From Metopolophium dirhodum (taxonomy: Eukaryota > Arthropoda > Insecta > Hemiptera > Aphididae): a stretch of DNA of 64,000 bases. Shown here in pieces: positions 24,160 through 36,918 of the stretch. The DNA lies in NCBI RefSeq assembly GCF_019925205.1, contig NC_083565.1, positions 33,322,241 through 33,386,240 of the forward strand, in the 5' to 3' direction. The notes beneath the pieces were generated by a model. It had not been told where the DNA came from. It worked only from the letters and a program-made list of their open reading frames with translations, and ran no database searches. How positions within the stretch are numbered: position 1 is the first letter of the stretch; each line of letters starts with the position of its first letter. A program made the translations under genes and the position numbers.

Positions 24160-24595
24160 GAAGACGTCGCACCCGCTCATGTTGTCTCCGTCTTACACGT
24201 GTACGACATAGCAAATTTTACGCTCAGCAGATCACGTTTAGCCCTGTTAATTTTAAAATTAGAGTAAATTGACCTCTTATAAAATTTAAAGTTAAAAATG
24301 TTATCTAGGGCATCTCATCGGTTTTTTGTTAAACTTTAATTTGAAATCGAGTTATGAGCATTAAAAGATGTTTAAACAATTTAAAATTTTAAAATACTCA
24401 TAATTCACTTTAAAACCGAAATATAACAAAAAGCCGACGAGATGCCCTAGATAACATTCTTAACTTTAAATTTTATCAAAGGTCAATTCGCTCTAGTTTT
24501 AAAATTAACGGGGCTAAACGTGATCTGCTGAGCGTAAAATTTGCTATGTCGTACACGTGTAAGCCGGAGACAACATATGCGGGTGCGACGTCCTC
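24160..24595 (+). mobile_element. TTAA-flanked foldback element in intron 8 of copy C
   Basis: Almost the whole 436 bp is one imperfect palindrome: the left arm starting GAAGACGTCGCACCCGC mirrors the right arm ending GCGGGTGCGACGTCCTC, and both arms extend about 210 bp to a short centre near 24375. It is flanked by TTAA at 24156-24159 and 24596-24599, the target of piggyBac and Kolobok elements (known). No coding potential. Confidence 0.8.
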
Positions 24596-26812
24596 TTAAC
24601 CAAATATATTTTATATAACTATATTATTTATTCTCATTATAATTTATCGATATAATATATTCCTCAGTACTCGCTCAAGAGAATTTTTTTATCGGGAAGT
24701 GAGTATATTAATGAGGTATATTATATAGATACAGAATATAGGTGTATGTATAGTAAAATATATTTTATATAATTATATTATTTTATAATTATTATCTATT
24801 TACATTTTTATTAAAGGATTTGCTTTTTTTAATAGATGTTATATTCGTTGATTCTTTATCAGGAACATTTTTTTATCTTAATAACAATTATTATTGTAAC
24901 AAACTAACAAATATATACAATTAAAATTAAATAAATAATATTAGTTTACCGCGTATAGAAGATTATCCAGGACTCCGATCCCAGGGTCGGATCTTCTAGT
25001 AGACATATTAGTTATCATACGCCATTCTTGAGTATTGTAATCAAAAACTTCTGCACTATCTAATGCAGAATCACTATAATTATGTCCACCGACCTTAAAT
25101 GTATTATATAATTAATTTTTACCTACTTTATAACAGAAGTAACAAAACAATTATTAAATTATAATTCAACATTACTTACGGCATATAAATGATTATTTAT
25201 TACGCCAACTCCTAAAATATTTCGTTTAACCAACATGTCAACACTTGGTTTCCAACAAGGTGGTTCTAAAGATAAGTCAAGCACATCAACAGACCGAAGA
25301 GGTTCAAAATTATCAGTAGAACCACCCACGGCAAACACTAAATTATCTTTCACTACAGCTAGACCAGGATTTTTACGGTTTGTTATCATTTCTGGTCCAT
25401 TATGCCATCGGCTCATTTTTGGTTCAAAAAATTCTGTACCATTACTTAATTTGGTATCCATTCCATCAACAGCCAATATAACCTGTTTTAGTTAAACTAT
25501 TAAATATATTGAAAAGAAAAATACATTATAACAGAATTATACTTTATCTGCTTGTCTGGGTTTAAACCGGATGTTTTGTGGAATAAGCTCTTCTGACTTG
25601 AGCCTATGAAAATTTAATGCTTCACTTATGTACTCTTCACCTTAATAAATTATAAAAAAATTTAAATATTTTAAAATATAAATTAATTCACAGTAAAAAC
25701 ATGTTTAAATAAAAAACTTACATTTAATACAATTCTTAATAAGAGGTTCCTCAATTACTTTATTTAATATGTAATTATTTGATGTTAATGGTAAACGTAC
25801 GTGTTCCATTAATTGGGGTAAAACACATTTTCTTGAACCCAATTCATGTTTTACCCAACGAATAACACATTCAAATACCTAAAACGTAAAACAATAAATG
25901 TACTTATAAATTATTTGACAACATATATATTTATATAATTTTTCCTTCTCCAATAACAAAATATTACAATAATCAATATTAATTTGCCTACTTTTTCTTC
26001 GGATGGAACTATAAGTTTATCACTGGAGATCAACATAATTAATTGTTCCGATGATAACGATAGAAATTCGTCACTTCCAATAACTTCTCTAAAAATTAAA
26101 ATGTAACAAAAATAAATAAAATGTCCTTCATTTAAAATCATAAGAATAAATTATATTTCGTACGAAAAGTGTTGTTGAATATATAATTCTGAACTTTTCA
26201 ACAATTCCATGCAGCTATGTAAATCAGCTATATCGAATATACCGATACAATTTGTAGGGCAGAGTTGTGTCTATAAAAAATCACAACACACCTCTTTTAC
26301 TTCTTGTAACTGCAAGAGATTTGCAACTGGTAACAAAACCTTGAGAAATAAATGATAAATAATTTGAATGATTTTTTTGTGTATAATAAATTCCAATTTT
26401 ATATAGTATTACCTGAACGTTTTCTTCAGTGACCACGATATCCCCCGAATAAATAAAATTTATCAACAGCTGTAAAGCCGTTGAATCTATCTGTCTCATT
26501 ACAACAAGATCATGATTCCTTTCTGAAAAATTTGTGAACATTGCATAGAAATATGGACTAGCTGATGCTAAAACCACTTTATGGGCGATAATTATTTTGT
26601 GATCGTCTGTTTCCAGTTTAATATCACAAAAAACCTCATCTCTAAAAGAAAAAAAAACACGTTACTTATATTTATCTGGCAGTTACACTTACAACTTACT
26701 CTCGTAAGGATTGTAACACTATATATGTCTCTGCATAAGAGGATTTTTTATATTCGTATTTTGCATATTTTTCACATTTTCTGTATTCTATTTTTGGATT
26801 TTGATTCTGCAT

Positions 26813-27289
26813 TGTAAATGGCTTATGAAATCCGGGATTTGAAGCTTTTAACTAAAAACAGTTCATTTTAAAATCAATTTTAAGCACCTGTTATAATATA
26901 ACAGCATCCATTGTTAATAATAAATATTATTTAAATCCATTAAATATTATTTGAATTCAATGATATAATCCCACATTTGAAAAATTATAATATTATGTGA
27001 ATATTTGACTAATATTGTTTTATAAATATTTTCTTCTCTTCATAATAAAATATTGAACTATATGATTGCATAAAAATGTTGACTTAATATTTTTATAAAG
27101 TTTCCTTAAAATCGTTTTTTGTAAATACACGGTTAAAATGTTTTGTAAATCTTTTCTATAATATACTTTCAAAAATTTAAACTTCTTGGCCAAATAATAT
27201 AACTAAAATATTTCTTAATTATTCACGTACATTTTATAATATTTTAAAAACTATATTATTTTCCTGAAAATATTTCTACCGTAGTTAGG
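26813..27289. promoter_or_regulatory. 5' flank of copy C
   Basis: The first ~70 bp upstream of the start (GGGATTTGAAG, ACTAAAAACAGT) are conserved with copies B and D; beyond that it is AT-rich without recognisable sites. Confidence 0.35.
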
Positions 27290-27600
27290 AATACCGTGTG
27301 GGAATATCATTATATACGAAAAAGGATTCTGCAGAGTGGAGACTATTTGCCAGTGTGGATATTTTAAATTATGATTATATTGTTATTGCTTGTTATTATT
27401 GCGGTAGACAGTAAGTTGAATGAATAATATTATAATATATTGTTATTAATTTTATTCGTTTCTATGGTGATAAACAAAGTGTTAGAAGTTAGAATCCCGT
27501 TTTTAGCGGTTTTTTGTAATTTTATCGGTGGTTTTTCCCTTGGCATTAAATAACTATTTAGAAAATTGAAAACGAACCTATTTTAAGTATCATCTTAAAG
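27290..27600 (+). repeat. Family alpha fragment
   Basis: Matches 17760-18040, including GGATTCTGCAGAGTGGAGAC-like and CTTGGCATTAAATAACTATT stretches. Confidence 0.55.
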
Positions 27601-27995
27601 ATTTTTTTTAATTCGTTAAGTTAAGTTATTTTTAAGTCATTAAGTTAAGTAAAGTTAAAAGTTACTCATATTTTTTTTCATTAACCCGTTAAGTTAAAAG
27701 TTAACTTTGAAAAAAGTAACTTTACTTATTGTAAAGTTAAAATTTGCTAATTTGCAAAAAAAAAAAAATCCAGACACATAATATGGTTTATTAGATAGTT
27801 TTTCTTTACGTTCAAGAAAATTACTGGGGAAATTTAAAATGATACAACAAAGTAAAAACACATTCAAAATTTTGAATTATTCTTCGGATGAAAATTATCT
27901 TAGTTTTAGATATTTTTGAAATAAAATTAACTTGATGTTAACACGTTAATCTTGAAAAAAGTAACTTATTAAGTTGAAAGTTAGGCTTATGGGCT
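27601..27995. repeat. AAGTTA-rich low-complexity repeat
   Basis: Dense TAAGTTAAGT and AAAGTTAAAAGTTA words, resembling decayed ends of the AGTAACTT repeat at 23905. No gene. Confidence 0.4.
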
Positions 27996-28019
27996 TTGAG
28001 CACCGTGGCTATTATCGAC

Positions 28020-28705
28020 GCTAGGGTTTTAAAATTTCATGAAATTTATTTTCTTGAAATATTTCATTTTGATGAAAAATAAAAATAAAATGTTTACTAT
28101 ACCTAAAAGTTTAAAGTCGGCAACTTCTTAATGAATATTTTTAAAAAATGGTTTATTGTATGAAACAAAGAAAATATGTAACATATTTACATATAATTTA
28201 TAAGTTGTTTAACAAATCTATAGTAGTTATAACAAACTATATGATCTAAGTATTAAATAATGAGCCCAGAGCACCTTCACATCACTCATCCACATAATAT
28301 ACACACATTGTATACGACTTTTGTACACTTTATAATTACTAAAAATACACTATTATTTCATTCATTGTTGGAATTGACTTCAACTTTATTTCACACCATT
28401 ATCTTTTGGATTGCTGATATACAACAATATTTTAAAACTCATGTAAAAAAATATTTTTATTCTCAAATAAATGCCAGGAATATTTTTCAGCACTATAAAA
28501 ATATAGAATATACAAATATGAAATAATAAATCAACAAAAATAATATGTTTTTCTTTAATTCTAAGTGTGTTATCAATTTATTGTTTCTAGTCATCTATAA
28601 CCAAACACGTTTAAAAGAAGAAAAAATATTTTTCATAATTTCATTGAAATATTTCAAGAACAGTGAAATTTTCAATTTTTAAATGTTTCAAATTTAGAAC
28701 TCTAA
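28020..28705 (+). mobile_element. Candidate hAT-like MITE
   Basis: Imperfect inverted ends: TAGGGTTTTAAAATTTCATG on the left and AAATTTAGAACTCTA on the right, with inner inverted blocks around TTGAAATATTTCA. An 88-codon frame inside (28260-28526) is unrecognised. No clear target duplication, so boundaries are uncertain. Confidence 0.4.
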
Positions 28706-30059
28706 TTAGCGCGTATCCCATATTATCGCGGCACCGAAAATACATCCGGTCGACTGTGCGTCGACACCGGCGACCCGAGCTTTGCAATTTGTATATATCC
28801 TCTGTATATAATTAATAATAATTAATCTAATTGTTATATTAATAATTGAAGAGTAGAAGTAGTTAAAATATATAAATACTGATGGTACTGTTCGTAATAA
28901 TTTTTATATCAAAAACAAATTCTATAATTAGTGATAAAAATAATTTTATATTTTTCAATCATTCTGTATATTAAAGGAACACGCTGTATACATCCGAAGA
29001 TATGTTACGTTAAAACGTTATTAATGTTATTAAATTAATTATATCCAGACGTAACAACAGTCCACAATAATAGAGTATAATATAATATGGTATGTTATTG
29101 TTATTGACGTTTGAAGAAATCGTCATTTCGGGGAAAAAATAAATACACGCACTAAAAATAAACAAAAATAAAAACCAAATATACCATTAGATTATTGAGA
29201 CAGTACCTGATCGCCTATAATATATTTGAAAACGTTATCTCATCGCCAATCAAAATTATGAACCGTCAAATGAAAAATAATTCACCGGGATGTTTGGACC
29301 ATATAATTTATCATTCCGATGCGGGATGATGTGGGATAATTTTAAACCGGTCTAGTTTAGCGAATTTTGTGGGCGAGTAGTCGACACCGGCGACCAGGGC
29401 AAGGTTGAAATATACAGGTTATTGCATATTGCCTAGGATTGTTATCATCATAAACAAAATGGCTGCGTAAAGGGATATCAAAAATATACATTTTTCTTAT
29501 CATCAATAACACGCTGACAAAAGCTAACAAATTCGAAATTCCCGTGGATGTACCTATACTTGATTATTATTGGCTCTCTTTACGCTGCCATTTTTGTTTT
29601 TATCATCAAATATTTGATCTATAAAGGGTACAAATACAATAACCTTGTATATTTCAACCATGGACCAGGCCAATGTTATAGATGTCAACTACCCGTCGAC
29701 TGTGGTTTTTCAATTTTCAACATTATTACAATAAGAAAATTGTTGATGTTTCACATCTACCAGGTGTCCCGCGATGTCTTTTTTTTCTATGAATGTCAAT
29801 TTAAAAACGTTTTGTAATTAAAAATGTATTAAATGTTCAACTTGTATAACTAAGGATTGGTAATGTAAAATAAAAGTTACGTTCAACGTTAGTACTAAGT
29901 AGGTTATTCTGGAACCAAAAAATCTAAAAAATACAAAACCAATTTACGTAAATTTAGGACGAAATAACTTGTTAAACAACTAAGAATAACGATTTTTGTT
30001 ATTTTGTTGTAATTGTATAATATTAATTCAACTTATCGGCTACTGTATTAATAATAAAT
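28706..30059. other. No supported gene; direct repeat of a GC-rich 16-mer
   Basis: GTCGACACCGGCGACC occurs at 28767 and again at 29381, in the same orientation, in otherwise AT-rich DNA. A 89-codon frame at 29548-29817 has a hydrophobic start but no recognisable family. Confidence 0.4.
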
Positions 30060-30235
30060 AATAACAATATAGATATAATATAAAATATCCACACTGACAA
30101 ATCGTCTCCAATCAGAACCGTTTTTCGTATAAAATTATATTATTATATCATCGAATTAAAATTTGATACCATCCCTTATACAGTGAGCCACTTATAACAC
30201 TGCACAGCAGAGTGACCCTTACACATTTTTTTAAA
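30060..30235 (-). repeat. Family alpha end fragment
   Basis: Reverse orientation of the family's terminal ~170 bp, including ACTGCACAGCAGAGTGACCC. Confidence 0.6.
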
Positions 30236-30429
30236 TTTAAAAGAAAAACATCTAATATCAATAAGCAAAATTGAAATTAAAATCGAACATTTTCATTTTA
30301 ATTATAATTCCTGCAGTAAAAAAACACATTGTTATAATCATATTAGTATGTCCAATAAAATACAAAAAAAAAATAAGCCATAACAAATAATTAAAGATGA
30401 ATAGAAACCTATAGGTACCTATTACGGAA

Positions 30430-31070
30430 AACCTCTTGTAAACCGTACAAACAATAATATGTTTTGAGGTATTTTGTACAATGTATATTATTTGTTAAAT
30501 ATTGTTGAGTTCAATATAGGTACCTTGTAATATTTTTTTACCTTAATTGTTGTTAACTTGAAATCTTTGCAACTTGTAATGGTATTAAAAATTTCTTACT
30601 GTTCAAAAATCTAGTAAAATTGTATTGTGGCAAAAAAAAAAAACACTACGATTTTAATTAACATAGTTCATCACATAAGTCATTTAAATAATAAATTACT
30701 GATTTTTTGTTGAAACACACTCACAACCGTGATAGTACTGAGAGTTTCAGAGATCGAAAAGAAAAGCAAATTTAGTTTGTGTAGTAAAGAATGTGTTTTT
30801 GTTTACTCCCGTAGTATACAATTTATAAATACCTATATTCGTCATACATACACATTGCCATTCCTAGCTTACACAAATATATAGAATATACAGAGTGATT
30901 CGCAAGTCATTGGGTTCTCCATTTTTAATTTAACAAATAATTTATTCAAATTCTGACTTTTAGAACGTTTAATATAATATACTTACATCGACCGTATTTT
31001 CAAATTCATTAGATTATTAATTGTACTACTAAAGGTTAAGGGTCTTGTGGCGTTACACACTTTTCTATCA
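30430..31070 (+). repeat. Duplicated non-coding segment, copy 3
   Basis: Same segment as 15050-15670, upstream of Kelch copy C as copy 1 is upstream of copy B. Supports duplication of a block containing gene plus at least 5 kb of 5' flank. Confidence 0.65.
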
Positions 31071-31929
31071 AATAAAAAGTTCAGTGCATATTTCTACGAA
31101 TTCACAGCTATATAGTAAGTTTATTTAGTTATAATTGTGTGCACATTGCACATATATTTTGTTGATAATAATGTAAAAAAATTTCCGTCGTTTGAGTTAT
31201 TATCTGCAAATTTCGTAACTATAAAATAATCACATTTAGGTAGGAAGTTTGATCATCCTTAACCCATACCTGAATGTTTATAATGTCTTCTGCAACAAGT
31301 GCAACATGAGAATGTCCAAATCAGAGGAATTCGGAATTAAATAAATAAAATCAAGAGAGCTGTGAGTTGTTGCTATTTTTCTATAAAAATACAATTAATA
31401 TAATAATATTGGCCGTTGGTACATTATGTTGTACCTTTTGTGCCAACGTATTCGGTCTGGTCACTCGGCACTAACTATTATTTAAACATATTAAACGGGT
31501 CGTTTTGCGAAAAATATTAATAATACATTTATTGGTACGCAGCCAAAGGTTGACGTAAGCTTATAACATATAATTCAAACAAATAATAAAACGAACGTAC
31601 AGAGTATGTAAAATGTGCGTAAAAATCGAAACTAGTTACATCGAAACTAATTACATTTTAATTTTATTTTTTATTATAACAATAGGAAAATAAGCCTACC
31701 CCTAATTAACCTGAAGGAACGATACTGAAATACGAACAACTCAAAAATTAGATATACATTTGTGTACATTATAATCCCAACAATAGTAACCTACGTCGAG
31801 TAAGTGTAAAAAGACGAAAAGAAAAAAAAATGCAAAATAGTAAATTGCTTTAAAATGTGTGATATAAAAGGTAGAATCTAAGTAAACCACCGAATATGTA
31901 AAATGTATTCGAAATTTATTAATCCAAAT
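31071..31929. other. Duplicated intergenic spacer
   Basis: Parts match 18385-19610 (for example around 31240-31320 and 31855-31930). No gene is seen. Confidence 0.45.
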
Positions 31930-31933
31930 TTAA

Positions 31934-33300
31934 AGGACCATACAACACAAAAATTATATTTATTTTTATTGTCTATTATTATTATTACGAACTTGCATAA
32001 ACAAATAATGTAAATAAAAATTGTCTACGATGATTCGTTCTAAAGTTACGGGCGTTTTAAAAAATTACGCGTGACGTCAAAAGATCCAACTCTACGGCGC
32101 ACCGCGGCGGCCATGTATTATTATTCGGGAAAAATAGACGCATTATCGGTTATCAAGTGACTGTTATTATTATTTTATTAGTGAAAACAATTTTATTTAT
32201 ACCTAGCACGGAATAATAAAAACTATTTGTATAATTATCTTAGTCCGTACTTCGTGGTATCTATCTACTTATGTCTTATAATTTATAAACCTAAACTGAT
32301 ATTAGTGATTCTGTCGAGTATATTCTGTATTATTTAATCAAATGAAAATATTTTGTTCGTCTTTAAAACTTGCATTTTTTTCAAGAACAGTTTATGATAA
32401 AATCATTAACAACTATACAGCACCTGTAGTAAATCTAATTTGGGATCAACACAGACAAAATAATATAAACGAACTAAAAATGGGTACAAGTATTTGGTTA
32501 ACTGGTGATGGTCAATTTGACTCCCCCGGTTTTTGCGCCAAGTACTGCACGTACTCAGTCATGGATGTTCGAAGCTCCAAAATAATAGATTTTAAAATTA
32601 CTCAAAAAGGAATGGTTCAGGGTGACTTAGAAAAATGCGAATCACTACTTCAAGAACTTGAAAAAAAAACGACGAATGTAACATTAATGTATTTTTAACA
32701 GATTGGCATTAGGGAATTTGTTGTTATATTCGAACACATCCGAACATCGAACATGAGTTCGATGTTTGGCACTTATCAAAAAGTTTGACAAAACGACTAA
32801 AAACTCTAGAAAAAAATCATCATAGTGCCTTTATGTGGAAAATAAGTATAATAAACCACTTATGTAGGTCTACTTAAACGTGCAATGGTAATGGAACTGT
32901 ATTAGTTGAAAAATTTAAACTGTAAACAACGTTTGTATACCACTATACGTACTTGTAATAATAATAATAATAAGTTAATAAATAATAAAAAAAATAATAA
33001 AATATATTCATATCACAAAGATAATACTTACATGTTTAGAAAATTATGTGAAATATTTAATGTTTAAAATCACAATATAGGAATCAATTTACTAAGAACA
33101 GTGAGAACATACCCGATTAGTAACACGTGTATATAGGTACGTCGCCGCCGCGGGTAGGATCTTATGACGTCACACGTTATTTTAAAGACGTCGTAATTCT
33201 AAAACTATTCAACGCAGAAAAATATTATTGGTGTCATTTGTTGTGTCAGATTTCTTGTGATTTTTTAAATACATGTCAATTTTGAGTGTGTTATGGTCCT
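31934..33300 (+). mobile_element. Kolobok-like DNA transposon, decayed
   Basis: Inverted ends AGGACCATACAACACA and TGTGTTATGGTCCT-like bound 1367 bp, flanked by TTAA at 31930-31933 and 33301-33304, a Kolobok-type target duplication. The empty site is seen in the related segment at 18385-18600. A broken transposase reading frame lies inside. GACGTC-containing subterminal inverted blocks are near both ends. Confidence 0.75.
32342..32880 (+). pseudogene. Kolobok-like transposase fragment
   Basis: The open part at 32342-32698 contains WLTGDGQFDSPGFCAKYCTY and SKIIDFKITQKG, a pattern known from THAP/Kolobok-type DDE transposases (first catalytic Asp region). From about 32700 the similarity continues in another frame through stops: an Asp-x-His motif and then HEFDVWHLSKSLTKRL. 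At least one frameshift and one stop. The N-terminal THAP-like part and the C-terminus are missing. Confidence 0.6.
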
Positions 33301-33304
33301 TTAA

Positions 33305-34083
33305 TAATAATGTATTATTTATATTTATTCATAACCTATATGAAAATGTGAATTGTTTTAACTGAAATAAATACAAATTTAGTTTACTTGGCAGGAAGAT
33401 TCAAACTAAAATTTTTATATTCACACCTAAGATTTGAAAAGGTAATATCTATAAAGTTTCTCATAAGTTGTTAATATAATGTAAGTACTTCTTAGTATTA
33501 AAATAAAAAAAAAAATTAAACAAATATTTTTTATGTGACTGAAATTTAAATGTTTGCAAAATTAAATATTCACATGTTAAGTTATTATTTCTCATCAAGT
33601 GATATTTTTTTTCAAAAAAAAAAAAAATGATCCTAGAATGTAAATATACTTGAAATTTGTAAAATTATTTTATAATTATTTAATATTTAAATTATAACGA
33701 AATAGCATAATTGGTCAAAACCATTTCTCTCAATTTAAATACCTCTCTAATTTGATCCATATTTGAACTAAGAATATCTATAGTTAAAATTGTGTTTAGG
33801 TATATATTTGTTTTGCTATACATTTTGGTTATAACTTATAGTATTAACTGCTTATGATAAACTTTAATTTAAATGTTCATTTCTTATAGAAATGGATGAT
33901 TAAAATACAAATATACATTTTTAGCTATGTACAGATCATTAGTTGAACAATTTCGTTATGATTACGAATATAATACGTGACTCTTTAATAAAACATTCAG
34001 AAACTATAAAAAAAATAAATTAAAATACTATAATACAATGTAAGAAAACATTTAAATATTGTTTAAGAAAAAAATCATTAATG
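33305..34083. other. Intergenic spacer and 3' flank of copy D
   Basis: 33305-33420 continues the duplicated spacer; 33840-34010 matches the 3' flanks of copies A, C and E. No gene. Confidence 0.5.
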
Positions 34084-36918
34084 CTAACAAGTTTTAAAAA
34101 ATCCAGTCCTATTAATGGTATACTACTCCTGCTGAAGCCTCTTCATGATACCTTAACGGTGCAACTATGGTCCAGGTATTGGTTTTGGGTTGTAACATTC
34201 TGTAGAATCCTCAAAAGAACCTTGAATTCCGCCAATGACATATAATAAGCCGTCTAATGCAACTACTCCTATATTGAAAATGTATTTAGATTCAATATAT
34301 TTTTTAAAAAATGTTTCATTCAATAATTATGAATTATTCTATGACAAGCTACCTGCACAATGTCGACGAAAGTTCATGTCCGCAATATGTGTCCAAACAC
34401 CTGTACTTGGTCTGTATGCTTCAACACTGTTCAGGCGGTTAAATCCATCGTAACCACCCAGACCACCTACAGCATACAGTAAACCATCTAAAACTCCTAC
34501 ACCAGCACATCTGCGATGTTCACACATTTTTGTGAATTCTGTCCATTTGAAAATACTGGGGTGATAACACTCGACAGTGTCTAAAGCCTTCCATAATGAT
34601 TCCTTAAAACCTCCTACCTAAAAATGTAATTAATACATATGGAAGAGTACAAACATTATTGCATAGCGTTCTCAATGAAAGTTATTGAGCACCTGTTTAT
34701 GAAAAGTTAAATTGATACAATGCTATTATTTTTAACTACAAAGATGTATTAATCAAAGTAAATAGCATATCAAATTAAATATTACATAAGTTTGAAATTC
34801 ATTAGAAATTAAAACTCAATCTTGACAAAGTACGAACAAATACTATTTTAATAAAAACTAAAAATATAATCTTTATTCTAAGTTTAATTACCTACTTTAA
34901 TATATTTTGTATTATCATTTTCAAACATTTTCAAACGTTAACAATATTAATAACTTATAATTCTATTGCAAAAATGAAATCGAGTTTTGGTAACTCCTAT
35001 ATGTAGATAGGTTTGCCGATTAATGAAAATGAATCAGTGTCTTATTGTAACAATTTTATAACAAAAGATTATTCAGGACTCCGATACCAAAGTCATATCT
35101 TAAAGTACACATAGTAGATAATATCTGATATTATCATACGACATTTTTGAATATTGTAGTCGAAAAGTTCTGCACTATCTGATATATTACCACGAAAATT
35201 ATATCCGCCGACCTTAAATTTATTATATAATTTATTGTTACATGTTTTCTAGCAGAAAGAACAAATAAACGAATGAATTATAATTCAAAATTACTTACTG
35301 CATAGATATTATCATTTATAACACCTACTCCTGTAATATCTCGTTTAACTAACATGGCTTCACTTGATTTCCAACAAGGTGATTCTGAAGATAAATCAAA
35401 AACATCGACAGACTGAAGAGGATTACAGTGATCATCAGAACCACCCACACCAAACACTATATTATCTTTTACAAGAGCTAGACCAGCATTTGTACGGCTT
35501 GTTGTCATTTTTAGTCCCTTATGCCATCGGTTCATTTTTGGGACGTAAAATGCTGTACTCGATTTAATATCAAGTCCACCAACAACTAAAATAACCTGTT
35601 ATAGTTAAATTGTTAAATATACTGGAAATATAAATTAATTATAACAGAATTATGCTGTATATCCATATCTGGGTTTATTCCGAATGTTTTGTGGAATAAG
35701 CTCTTCTGACTTGTGTCTATAAAAATTTAATGCCTCACTTATGTAATCTTTACCTTAATAAATTATAAATAAATTATATAAAAAATATAAAATAATTCAA
35801 AATAACAGCATATTCAAACGAAAAACTTACATTTAAAACAATTCTTAATAAGATGTTCCTCAACTACTTTTTTTAATATATAATTCTCCGATGTTAATGA
35901 TAAACGTACGTGTTTCATTAATTGCGGTAAGATACATTTCTTAAATCCAATTCATGTTTTACCCAACGAATAACACTCTCAAATACCTAAAACATTCAAT
36001 GCACTTATAAATTAATTATACTACTCATCACATATTAGATGAATGTTGAATTTTTCCATCACATATACTAAAATAAAACAATAATCAATTTTGGTTTGCC
36101 TACTTTTTCTTCAGATGGGACTATAAGTTTATCACTGGAGATCACCTTAATTAATTGTTCCGATGATAACGATAGGAATTCGTTGCCACCAACAACTTCT
36201 CTAAGAATAAAAATATAACAATTATAAATAACACATCATTATAGAGTCATAATAATAAATAATATTTCGTACAAAAAATACTGTTGAATATATAATTCTG
36301 AATTTGTTAACAATTTCGTACAGCTAAATAAATCAGGTGTATCGTATATACCATCATACCGATACAATTTGTAGGGCAGAGTTGTGACTCTAATAAATCA
36401 CAACACAAGTCTTTTACTTCTTGTAACTGCAAGATATTTGCAACCGGTAACAAAACCTTGAGAAATAAACAATAAATAATTGAATTGATATTTTTGTGTA
36501 TAATAAATTCCAATTTTATATAGAATTACTTGAACGTTTCCTTCAGTGACCACGATTTCCCCCGAATATATAAAGTTTACCAACAGCTGCAATGCAGTTG
36601 AATCTATCTGTCTCATAACCACAAGATCATTATTCTTTTCTGAAAAATTTGTGAACATTGCATAGAAATATGGACTAGCTGATGCTAAAACCACTTTATG
36701 AGCAAGAATTATGTTTCTAGTTTAATATCACAAAAAACATCATCTCTAAAAGCAAAAAAAATACACATTACTTATATTTATTTGGCAGTTACACTTACAA
36801 CTTACTCTCGTAAGTATTGTAACACTAAATATGTCTCTGCATAAGAGGACTTTTTATATTCGTATTTTGCATATTTTTCACATTTTCTGGATTCAGTTTT
36901 TTGATTTTGATTCTGCAT
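34084..36918 (-). pseudogene. KLHL-type BTB-BACK-Kelch copy D, multiply disabled
   Basis: All ten exons align with copies B and C: 36918-36806, 36745-36530, 36456-36273, 36200-36104, 35986-35831, 35753-35656, 35595-35299, about 35212-35063, 34617-34353 and 34268-34084. Lesions: a 13-bp deletion in exon 2 (junction at about 36712/36713), an 8-bp duplication in exon 3 (GGTAT repeated, near 36350), a 1-bp deletion in exon 5 (near 35938), the exon 6 donor changed from GT to GC (35655-35654), a 13-bp net insertion plus loss of the donor in exon 8, and a 1-bp deletion in exon 10 (near 34190). Exon 7 and exon 9 remain open. Clearly a pseudogene, older than copy C. Confidence 0.92.

Larger units (their letters stand above)
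23247..26812 (-). pseudogene. KLHL-type BTB-BACK-Kelch copy C, single nonsense codon
   Basis: Exons match copy B one for one: 26812-26700, 26641-26413, 26339-26164, 26088-25992, 25878-25722, 25640-25543, 25482-25180, 25093-24950, 23773-23518 and 23434-23247. Phases agree throughout (about 587 codons including the terminator). One in-frame TAG at 26271-26273 (codon 137) interrupts exon 3 after CCDFL, at the end of the BTB domain; copy B has a lysine codon there. All splice sites and the rest of the frame remain open, so inactivation is very recent, or the copy makes a BTB-only product or is read through. Intron 8 carries the foldback element at 24160-24595. Confidence 0.88.

Noticed and set aside
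26281..26577. Apparent 98-residue BTB protein on the minus strand
   Set aside because: It is exon 2 of Kelch copy C read on into intron 2; the same artefact occurs at 36398-36694 and 14042-14581.
28260..28526. 88-codon frame inside the candidate MITE
   Set aside because: His/Thr-rich start and no transposase motif; not supportable as a gene.
29548..29817. 89-codon frame with a hydrophobic N-terminus resembling a signal anchor
   Set aside because: No family resemblance, no splice support, surrounded by repeats; considered as a secreted effector but not supportable.
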